Assembly: GCA_964342355.1 (NCBI GenBank)
Contig: CAYFFG010000016.1
Span: 1-64,000, forward strand
Reading direction: 5' to 3'
Source of the DNA: Hirschia sp964342355
Lineage (GTDB): Bacteria > Pseudomonadota > Alphaproteobacteria > Caulobacterales > Hyphomonadaceae
DNA: 64,000 nucleotides
Position numbers and translations under genes: made by a program. The notes beneath the pieces are model-generated. The model saw nothing but the letters and a program-made list of their open reading frames with translations, did no database searches and was not told where the DNA came from. Positions within the stretch are counted from its first letter, which is position 1, and each line of letters begins with the position of its first letter. Positions 35,157 through 41,887 of this stretch are shown in pieces.

Positions 35157-35515
35157 TGATCCGTCGTATTTTCGGGCTGTGCCTGCTGGTGACGTCTGCA
35201 TGGGCCATCTGGCAGACAGCGATCACGCTGCATTTTGTATATCGAGTGACCGGCAATCTTGATGGCGCGTTTCTGGATCCGGTTTATTTGATCCCGCTGG
35301 TCGCTGGCGGCCTTGGAATGTTGGGCGGCGTTCTTGCGGCGCTTAATTCATGGGGTGGCGGAAGTCTCGGACTAATCAGCGCTTTTGTATTCGCCCTTTT
35401 TGGAATTGCGGTTTTGATCGGCGGTGGCAATGAGGGCATGTGGTACCCGAAAATTGTGCTATCGGGCCTTATTTTTGTTCTTGCGGCCGGTGTTTTACGG
35501 ATTCGGAGAAATTGA
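35153..35515 (+). CDS. Small membrane protein
   Basis: 120 residues with four hydrophobic stretches: RIFGLCLLVTSAWAIWQTAI, LIPLVAGGLGMLGGVLAAL, GLISAFVFALFGIAVLIGGG and KIVLSGLIFVLAAGVL. The ATG at 35153 overlaps the stop of the preceding gene (ATGA), so they are co-translated. No known family. Part of the kinase unit. Confidence 0.7.
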   Translation: MMIRRIFGLCLLVTSAWAIWQTAITLHFVYRVTGNLDGAFLDPVYLIPLVAGGLGMLGGVLAALNSWGGGSLGLISAFVFALFGIAVLIGGGNEGMWYPKIVLSGLIFVLAAGVLRIRRN

Positions 35516-35550
35516 TTGCGCTAACAGCTAATTTGCATCAACGCGATGAG

Positions 35551-35578
35551 TTGACGTTAGCTCTTGGCTGTCTATTTT
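35551..35578 (+). promoter_or_regulatory. Likely lpd promoter
   Basis: TTGACG (35551-35556) and TATTTT (35573-35578), 16-base spacer, 35 bases upstream of the lpd start. GCTAAC/GTTAGC inverted arms flank the -35 region (35519-35524 and 35555-35560), possibly an operator. Confidence 0.55.
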
Positions 35579-35613
35579 CCGCCCAACGCCAAATCTGCTA
35601 AGCAGGAATCTTC

Positions 35614-37011
35614 ATGTCTGAGACTTTTGACGTTGTCATCATCGGGGCTGGCCCCGGCGGTTACAACTGCGCCATTCGTTGCGGCCAACTTGGTCTGAAA
35701 ACAGCGATCATTGAAAAGCGCGAAACTTTGGGCGGCACATGCCTGAATGTCGGCTGCATCCCATCTAAGGCGATGCTGCACGCGTCTGAACTTTATCACG
35801 AAGCAAAGACCAACTTTTCCTCTCTCGGCATTGAGACAGGCAACGTCAAACTGAACCTGCCGCAAATGCTACAGCAGAAGTTGGATGCGGTTAAAGGACT
35901 GACGGAGGGCGTTGCTTTCCTGATGAAAAAGAACAAGGTCAAGGTCTTTAACGGAACCGGCCGCATCGCAGGCGCTGGAAAAGTTGTCGTCGAAGGCAAG
36001 GACGCCACCGAGCTGACGGCTAAAAACATTGTTATCGCTACAGGTTCTGAGCCGACAAACCTGCCAGGCATTGAAATCGACGAAGAACGCATCGTGACCT
36101 CCACTGGCGCGCTGTCGCTTCAATCTGTGCCAAAGAAAATGATCGTAATCGGCGCTGGCGTGATCGGTCTGGAACTTGGTTCTGTCTGGTCTCGTCTTGG
36201 CGCAGAAGTGACTGTTGTGGAATATCTGGACCGCATCATTCCAGGTTCCGACTTGGAAGTCGCCAAACAGTCCCAGAAACTGCTTGAAAAGCAGGGTATG
36301 ACTTTCAAACTCGGTCAGAAAGTGACTGGCGTTGAAAAACTCAAAACCAAGCTGAAACTGCCGATGGAGCCAGCTAAAGGCGGCGAAGCTGAGACGCTGG
36401 ACGCAGACGTGGTGCTAGTCGCAATTGGTCGCCGTCCATACACTCAAGGTTTAGGGCTGGAGACAGTCGGTCTTGAGCCGGATCAGCGTGGTTTTGTGGC
36501 CAACAACCATTTCAAAACAGCTGTCGAAGGCGTTTGGGTCATCGGTGACGCAACATTTGGCCCGATGCTGGCGCACAAAGCTGAAGATGATGGCGCAGCG
36601 TGTGCTGAGCTCATCGCTGGCAAAGCGGGTCATGTTGATTACAACCTTGTGCCAGGCGTGGTTTACACATCTCCAGAGATTGCCTGGGTTGGTAAGACCG
36701 AAGAAGCGCTCAAAGAAGAAGGCCGCAAATACAAAGTGGGCAAATTCCCATTCATGGCTAACTCGCGCGCGCGCACAAACCACACAACAGATGGTTTCGT
36801 GAAAATCATTGCTGATGCTGAAACTGACGAAGTGCTCGGCGCGCACATGGTTGGTACAGGTGTTGGTGAGATGATCGCCGAAGTCTGTGTGGCGATGGAA
36901 TTTAAAGCAGCGTCAGAAGACATTGCACGCACATGCCATGCGCACCCAACACAATCAGAAGCGGTCCGTCAGGCTGCTATGGGTGTTGAAGGCTGGACAA
37001 TGCAAATGTAG
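35614..37011 (+). CDS. lpd: Dihydrolipoyl dehydrogenase
   Basis: 465 residues. FAD site VVIIGAGPGGYNCAIR, the redox pair in GGTCLNVGCIPSK, NAD site VIGAGVIGLELGS, and the His-Glu pair near the end in HAHPTQSEA. It regenerates lipoamide for the 2-oxoglutarate (and pyruvate or glycine) complexes. It stands after the kinase unit with its own promoter and terminator. Confidence 0.97.
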   Translation: MSETFDVVIIGAGPGGYNCAIRCGQLGLKTAIIEKRETLGGTCLNVGCIPSKAMLHASELYHEAKTNFSSLGIETGNVKLNLPQMLQQKLDAVKGLTEGVAFLMKKNKVKVFNGTGRIAGAGKVVVEGKDATELTAKNIVIATGSEPTNLPGIEIDEERIVTSTGALSLQSVPKKMIVIGAGVIGLELGSVWSRLGAEVTVVEYLDRIIPGSDLEVAKQSQKLLEKQGMTFKLGQKVTGVEKLKTKLKLPMEPAKGGEAETLDADVVLVAIGRRPYTQGLGLETVGLEPDQRGFVANNHFKTAVEGVWVIGDATFGPMLAHKAEDDGAACAELIAGKAGHVDYNLVPGVVYTSPEIAWVGKTEEALKEEGRKYKVGKFPFMANSRARTNHTTDGFVKIIADAETDEVLGAHMVGTGVGEMIAEVCVAMEFKAASEDIARTCHAHPTQSEAVRQAAMGVEGWTMQM

Positions 37012-37033
37012 GCTTGGTGAAAGCTAGAAATAT

Positions 37034-37068
37034 AAAGGCCCGTCGCTTCTATAGTGGCGGGCCTTTTT
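37034..37068 (+). terminator. Rho-independent terminator after lpd
   Basis: AAAGGCCCG (37034-37042) pairs with CGGGCCTTT (37058-37066), followed by more T. It lies between convergent lpd and MBOAT genes. Confidence 0.8.
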
Positions 37069-37071
37069 CAT

Positions 37072-38487
37072 TCAGAACTGGAAGTAAACAAACGGGCGAT
37101 AGCCGAGCGGTACGAATGAAATCGCAAGCGCCACACCAATCCCCATGGTCAGCGCTAACTGTAAGGGCGATTGGCGCAAGAATGAGCCTTGCCAGTCCAT
37201 CTTGCGTGACACAATATGCACCAGCGCCAGAACGCCTAGTAGCGGCCAAACAGCCAGTGGCAGGGTGTTTGCGCCTTCAGACGAGAATGTCAGATAGGTT
37301 TTCGACATGGCGAAGGCTTTGCCGAGTGTGTCCGCCCGGAAAAAGATCCAGCACAAATTCACAAAATAGAATGTCACGATCGTGCCGATCGCTGCGCCGA
37401 AGAGACCCATTGGTGAAAACTTAGAGGCGACACGTTTGTTCCAGATGCGCTCGACCACCAGCGCGCCGCCATGCAATCCGCCCCAGATCACGAAGTTAAA
37501 ACTCGCACCGTGCCATAATCCGCCAAGCAGCATGGTGGTCATCAGGTTGATGTTCCGGCGCATGTTAGAGCAGCGGCTGCCGCCAAGTGGTATGTAGAGA
37601 TAGTCACGCAACCAGCTGGAAAGCGAAATATGCCAGCGTCGCCAGAAGTCCTGAATGTCTGGAGACAGATAGGGCGCGTCAAAGTTTGGCGGGAAGCGAT
37701 ATCCTAAAAGACCGGCACACGCGATCGCCATATCCGAATAGCCGGAAAAGTCGCAATAAATCTGCACGCCATAGAGAAACACGCCGGCAATAACTGTGAG
37801 CGCCGTATATGAATCTGGCTGCGCGAATATCAGATCGACATAAGGGGCGATATTGTCGGACACACCGGCTTTCTTGATGAAACCGATCAGGAATAAAAAG
37901 CACATCGCGCCAATGTTGACGTCGACCCATTTGCGCGCTGCGCCCATCTGCGGAATGAAGTCAGACGCCCTTACAATCGGCCCGGCCACAAGCTGTGGGA
38001 AGAAGGCGATATAGAACGCCACATCCAACAAGGACCGGTCTGCGGGAATGTCCTTGCGATAGACATCAACCATGTATGAAATGGCTTGGAAAGTGTAAAA
38101 CGAGATCCCGACAGGCAGCACGAGGTTGAGGGTCACACTGCCAGCGTTGAGGCCAATCAGGCCTGCCAGATCTGTAAAACTGTCAGCAAAGAAGTTGAAG
38201 TACTTAAAGAGGCCGAGAACGCCAAGCGCCGCCACGATGCCACCAGTCAGCCACAGCTTGCGCTGGGATTTGGAGAGGGCTGTGTTCGGGCCCACTTTCA
38301 GACCAACCAGATAACAGACACCGATCACAAACATGATCAGGCCTAAGAAACGCCAATCCCAAACGCCGTAAAACAGGAAGGAAGCGGCCGTCAGCACGTA
38401 TTTGCGTGAAAGGTTTTTTCGCAATGTCCAGACGAGTGAAAAGACCACCGCGAAAAAGATGAAAAAGCGAAGTTCGACAAATAACAT
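37072..38487 (-). CDS. MBOAT-family O-acyltransferase (AlgI-like)
   Basis: 471 residues, many TM helices. SYMVDVYRKDIPADRSLLDVAFYIAFFPQLVAGPI and DFWRRWHISLSSWLRDYLYIPLGGSR are AlgI-type signatures, and GGLWHGASFNFVIWGGLHG carries the catalytic His. Such proteins transfer acyl groups to exported polysaccharides or envelope sugars. The next gene upstream on the same strand encodes the usual SGNH-like partner. Confidence 0.92.
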   Translation of the reverse strand: MLFVELRFFIFFAVVFSLVWTLRKNLSRKYVLTAASFLFYGVWDWRFLGLIMFVIGVCYLVGLKVGPNTALSKSQRKLWLTGGIVAALGVLGLFKYFNFFADSFTDLAGLIGLNAGSVTLNLVLPVGISFYTFQAISYMVDVYRKDIPADRSLLDVAFYIAFFPQLVAGPIVRASDFIPQMGAARKWVDVNIGAMCFLFLIGFIKKAGVSDNIAPYVDLIFAQPDSYTALTVIAGVFLYGVQIYCDFSGYSDMAIACAGLLGYRFPPNFDAPYLSPDIQDFWRRWHISLSSWLRDYLYIPLGGSRCSNMRRNINLMTTMLLGGLWHGASFNFVIWGGLHGGALVVERIWNKRVASKFSPMGLFGAAIGTIVTFYFVNLCWIFFRADTLGKAFAMSKTYLTFSSEGANTLPLAVWPLLGVLALVHIVSRKMDWQGSFLRQSPLQLALTMGIGVALAISFVPLGYRPFVYFQF

Positions 38488-38498
38488 CTTAGCAGGTC

Positions 38499-39560
38499 CT
38501 AGCTTATGCTTGCGTCACAAAGGTGCGCGCCGATTTCGCGGCTCAGCATCTGTGCGCCATGACGGCCATAATGGCTGAAATCTTCCCAGATCTCGCGCGT
38601 GAACAACTCCGGGAACAGGTCAGGGCGATTAAAGTCGAGGATTTTAAGGTCCGGCGCTTTTGAGCGGATGACACGGGCAACTTCTGGCGTCCGATCAATC
38701 TCCATGACGTCGGGAGACACAAAGATCATTGGTTCAATGCCTGCGGCGCGGATCTTTTCCGCTTTTGCAATCATATAGTCCGCGCGTGCGTCCAGGTTTG
38801 GGCTGGACGCTTTTTGAAACAGTCCCAGCTGGTGGTTGAACTTGTCAGGATTGTCGATGAAGTCTTTGCGCCGGGCGACAATGTCGTCTGACGTCACATC
38901 ATCCAGCGCCTCAAACCCACCTTCTTCAAATAGGAATGTGTAGTCTTCTCGTGTGGTGTGTGAAGAGAAAAACGCGTCAGATGCGCGACCGACGTTGGAA
39001 AGGTCATAAACAGCTGCGGCGCCTAGCATTCCGGTTCGAAACGCGCGTTTGGGCAAGCTTTCAGGGAACGACCAGATGGATTCCAGATTTGCCTTGTAAT
39101 GCTCTGGCCCATGAAAAAAACGACCACGTTCGTTTGTAAAGGCGCCCGGAGAGCGCGCCTCAGGAAGCGGATCTTCAATCACGACGCGTTTAAGGTTTTC
39201 GGGCGGGTTTTCCAAAATCCGGTCCAATAACCAGTCCTGTTCAGCGCCCGTCAGACCAAATACGCCGAAATTGAAAACAGTCATGTCCCGGCAGCCAGAT
39301 TGTGACGCTACGTGTTCAATATCCGCCGGCACGATGTGATAAAGCGTGCGGGACGTGCCGAGAAAGACTGTGTCGTATGTGTCTGCGTGGGCTTGATAGT
39401 GTTTGAGTTTCGGGGTCAGCACCAGCATGTCAGGCGGCGGCGTGGTCGCGCGTGTGATCACCGCTATGACCAGGGACGTCACGACAAGACCGAGTGCGAA
39501 ACTGGCAAACACGCCAACACGCTGGCCTGGTTTGAAACGCGCCAAAAGAGATGTCATCAA
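38499..39560 (-). CDS. SGNH/AlgX-like partner of the MBOAT protein
   Basis: 353 residues with a N-terminal TM helix (FASFALGLVVTSLVIAVIT). FLGTSRTLYHI is the GTS motif with the likely catalytic Ser of SGNH-like hydrolases, and a late EIWEDFSHYGRHGAQ fits the DxxH position. In AlgI/AlgX-type systems the pair acetylates a polymer in the periplasm. The 11-base gap to the MBOAT gene supports an operon. The polymer here is unknown. Confidence 0.82.
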   Translation of the reverse strand: MMTSLLARFKPGQRVGVFASFALGLVVTSLVIAVITRATTPPPDMLVLTPKLKHYQAHADTYDTVFLGTSRTLYHIVPADIEHVASQSGCRDMTVFNFGVFGLTGAEQDWLLDRILENPPENLKRVVIEDPLPEARSPGAFTNERGRFFHGPEHYKANLESIWSFPESLPKRAFRTGMLGAAAVYDLSNVGRASDAFFSSHTTREDYTFLFEEGGFEALDDVTSDDIVARRKDFIDNPDKFNHQLGLFQKASSPNLDARADYMIAKAEKIRAAGIEPMIFVSPDVMEIDRTPEVARVIRSKAPDLKILDFNRPDLFPELFTREIWEDFSHYGRHGAQMLSREIGAHLCDASIS

Positions 39561-39668
39561 TTTTTATCCCAACACTGGCGCGAGGTGAGACGCGCGAAAA
39601 TCATTGCTGCTAATTTCAGCAAGACATATGCCAATTGGGGAATTTTTGTTTGAGTTTTCCCGCTTACG

Positions 39669-40403
39669 CTATTGTGCGGGTGTGACCGTTAGGAAGGCGT
39701 AACCATCTGCCTTAAGCGTGCGAATGATCTGACGCGCGGCGTCATTAGAGTGGTTAAACGAGGGGTGTAGAAGGATAACGCCCTTACCGCCGCGTTCTTC
39801 TAGTTTGGTCAGAATATTGGCTGATATCTGATCTGGGCCAATGTTTTCCCAGTCAGCGCCATCAACATGTACGGTGACGTCACCAAGTCCCATATTGGCG
39901 ATCAGTTTTTGAAGATTATCATTGTAGGCGATGAACGGATAGCGAAACAGCTTTACCTTGGAACCTTCGCCTAACGCGGCTTCAATGGCTTCTGCGCCGC
40001 GCGCTATGTCCTTGCGTGCGTCTTCCAGCGACATTTCTGTCAGATTAGCATGCGCCCAGCTATGCGCGCCGATCTGGTGTCCGCGCGCTGCGATTTCTCT
40101 GACAAGCTCCGGGTGTTTTTTGGCGTTATTCCCGAGAAGAAAAAAAGTTGCTGACACACACTCAGTATCCAGAATATCGAGGATTTCCTGAGTGCGATGT
40201 CTGTGCGGGCCGTCATCAAAGGTCATGATGACCTCTTTAGCCTTCAACGCATCGTAGAGATTGTTTGCGCCGGGTGAGACCTCCAGCATTCTTGGTGCGG
40301 GCGCACATGCTTGATTGATGTGTGTCTCTTCCGCTTTGGAAGGGGAACACGCAGCGCCAAGAAACAGCAAGCCAGCTGTAAGGGTCATCTTTCCTGATTG
40401 CAT
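39669..40403 (-). CDS. Polysaccharide deacetylase (NodB-like) lipoprotein
   Basis: 244 residues from the ATG at 40403. A short lipoprotein signal ends at LGAAC. TFDDGPHRHRTQEIL carries the two catalytic Asp residues and QIGAHSWAHANLTEMS the HxxxH metal site; FRYPFIAYND is the third family motif. Removes acetyl or formyl groups from amino sugars at the cell surface. It is separated from the MBOAT pair by a 108-base gap and an inter-operon region. Confidence 0.9.
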   Translation of the reverse strand: MQSGKMTLTAGLLFLGAACSPSKAEETHINQACAPAPRMLEVSPGANNLYDALKAKEVIMTFDDGPHRHRTQEILDILDTECVSATFFLLGNNAKKHPELVREIAARGHQIGAHSWAHANLTEMSLEDARKDIARGAEAIEAALGEGSKVKLFRYPFIAYNDNLQKLIANMGLGDVTVHVDGADWENIGPDQISANILTKLEERGGKGVILLHPSFNHSNDAARQIIRTLKADGYAFLTVTPAQ

Positions 40404-40477
40404 CGTGCGTTCCCCACCTTTGTGCGACATGTCCTTCTAAATCATGCAAGCAACATTCCTGCTATGGCGAAAGTGCT

Positions 40478-41410
40478 TTAGCTGGAGGTTTTCGCAACAG
40501 GCGCGCGCACCAACAGCCATAAGCCTAGCATGGTCAACACCAGGGAGGCAGCGTGCGGCCAGCCAAAGGGTTCGTGCAGGACGACCACCGCAGCAATCGC
40601 TGTCATAATGGGACCTGCGCTACCCACAGCGCTGGATAAGCCAGGACCGATGCGGGACACACCTTCATTCATTGCAAAAGCGGATAAAACTGTCGAAAAC
40701 AACGCCAGCGCCACGCCGTTTATCAGGATAGGCGGGGTGAACGCTGGCAGAGGCGCGCCTACTGCAACTGTCTGCACCAAAGTGTGAACGCCAATTCCCA
40801 GCGCCGCCGCTGACATCGCCACACACGTAAACAGTTGAGACCCAAGTCGTGTGATGACCGATTTCGACATGGTGACGTATGCCCCGAACAGGATTGTCGC
40901 TGTGCCAACCAATCCAACCCCTTTCCACACTTCAGGGCCGACATTGGCGGCTTCCGGACCGGCCAATAGGATCACGCCGACATAACTCAGGCCCAATGCG
41001 ATGCCGTGCTGAAGGGTCAGCCGGTCCTTGAAGAAAATCCGCGCCAATAATGCTGTGATTGTGGGGTAGAGCATCAAGATCAGGCGTTCCAGCTGAACGG
41101 AAATATAGTTGAGGCTCTGTAAGTCCAACCATGTGCAGACATACCAGCTCAACCAACCCAATCCAGCGGCGCTGGCAATATCTTGCAGGCGAATTGGCTG
41201 TTTCCGATTACGCCATGCAATCACGCCAACTACCAGAAATACTGGCAGAGAAAACAAGGATCGCAGGATCATCATCTGCTCTGTATTGCCGCCGGCGTTA
41301 AAGCCGAGTTTGACAAAAATTGCCTTTAGGCCAAACAGCATGGTCCCAACAAAAGCGAGGGCAAAACCTGTCATGCGGTAAGAAGCGGCGTGGGTGTCAG
41401 CTATCGTCAT
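40478..41410 (-). CDS. EamA/DMT-family transporter
   Basis: 310 residues from the ATG at 41410, with ten hydrophobic segments in two EamA repeats: GFALAFVGTMLFGLKAIFVKLGF, LGWLSWYVCTWLDLQSLNYI, LQHGIALGLSYVGVILLAG and, near the end, AAVVVLHEPFGWPHAASLVLTM. EamA proteins move amino acids or metabolites. Upstream lies a leader peptide with four Leu codons and a terminator, so expression should respond to leucine supply. This makes a branched-chain amino acid or related metabolite a reasonable guess as cargo, but the sequence itself does not prove it. Confidence 0.9.
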   Translation of the reverse strand: MTIADTHAASYRMTGFALAFVGTMLFGLKAIFVKLGFNAGGNTEQMMILRSLFSLPVFLVVGVIAWRNRKQPIRLQDIASAAGLGWLSWYVCTWLDLQSLNYISVQLERLILMLYPTITALLARIFFKDRLTLQHGIALGLSYVGVILLAGPEAANVGPEVWKGVGLVGTATILFGAYVTMSKSVITRLGSQLFTCVAMSAAALGIGVHTLVQTVAVGAPLPAFTPPILINGVALALFSTVLSAFAMNEGVSRIGPGLSSAVGSAGPIMTAIAAVVVLHEPFGWPHAASLVLTMLGLWLLVRAPVAKTSS

Positions 41411-41465
41411 GGGACCGTCCGGTTTGTCAAAGTGCCGGTGGTTAGTGAAAAACTGCGGAGCGCAT

Positions 41466-41582
41466 AAAAAACCGGCGGCGAAGCGATCCGCAGCCGGTGA
41501 AATTACGCGCACATGACGTAACCGACTGCTCCTAGATAAGGAGCAGGAGCCAGTTTGTCAGTGGGTGCGCGGTCATGTTCAT
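41466..41582 (-). promoter_or_regulatory. Leucine-type transcription attenuator of the EamA gene
   Basis: Four elements read on the minus strand. Segment 1: CTGCTCC (41546-41540), part of the Leu codons. Segment 2: GGAGCAG (41532-41526), pairs with 1. Antiterminator: GCAGTCGGT (41529-41521) pairs with ACCGGCTGC (41498-41490), all nine bases, one as G-U. Terminator: ACCGGCTGCG and CGCCGCCGGT with one bulged mismatch (41498-41489, 41480-41471), followed by six T. A ribosome stalled on Leu codons would free segment 2 to form the antiterminator and allow read-through; otherwise the terminator forms. This is the layout of amino-acid biosynthesis attenuators. Confidence 0.85.
41532..41582 (-). CDS. 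Leader peptide of the attenuator (MNMTAHPLTNWLLLLI)
   Basis: Sixteen residues, M-N-M-T-A-H-P-L-T-N-W-L-L-L-L-I, then TAG. Codons 12-15 are CTC CTG CTC CTT, four consecutive leucines after a Trp. The 5' arm of the first hairpin is made of these codons and the stop lies in its loop, the usual geometry of attenuator leaders. No ribosome site precedes the ATG, and the predicted transcript start is within one or two bases of it, so it may be leaderless, as is known for the trp leader in Sinorhizobium. Confidence 0.8.
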   Translation of the reverse strand: MNMTAHPLTNWLLLLI

Positions 41583-41589
41583 GCTGGTG

Positions 41590-41619
41590 TGAATAGGGGG
41601 GATCAGCGCTGTGTGTCAA
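41590..41619 (-). promoter_or_regulatory. Promoter of the EamA leader
   Basis: On the minus strand TTGACA (41619-41614) and TATTCA (41595-41590) are spaced by 18 bases. Transcription would start near 41583, at the leader peptide ATG. Confidence 0.7.
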
Positions 41620-41639
41620 TCTGGAAACAAGTTAGTGCA

Positions 41640-41887
41640 TTGACTTTATGCTGATCTGCCCGCATATGCGGGGCAAGACGTCTGCGTTCTTCCATCCAAC
41701 GCATGATCCGGGCGGCGTGAAACGCCTGCGGTAGAGACATTCCGCAACAGCGCCCGTCAATTGAGCGTCTACCTCCCCAACGCCCTTAGTTCACGCGGGT
41801 CGTCCACCCGAGCGACATAACGCTATCCGTCCCTCATGGCGGATGGTGCGAAATTTATGTGCGCTCCCCGCAGTATGAAAGTTACAC
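41640..41887 (+). promoter_or_regulatory. Promoter and long structured leader of the DEAD-box gene
   Basis: A weak promoter (TTGACT 41640-41645, CATATG-like -10 near 41663) would give a leader of about 210 bases with no convincing coding frame. It can fold: a three-way junction closed by GGGC/GCCC (41710-41713, 41752-41755) holding GGCGT-GAA-ACGCC and GCGG/CCGC hairpins, then CGGGT/ACCCG and ATCCG/CGGAT stems. A 14-bp palindrome CCCGCATATGCGGG is at 41659-41672. No known RNA family was recognised. This covers the 305-base gap between 41583 and 41887 apart from the EamA promoter. Confidence 0.45.

Noticed and set aside
41464..41583. Free-standing small RNA instead of an attenuator
   Set aside because: The terminator alone would suit an sRNA, but the in-frame Leu-rich peptide with codons inside the first hairpin arm and the exact antiterminator match point to an attenuated leader; an extra sRNA role is not excluded.
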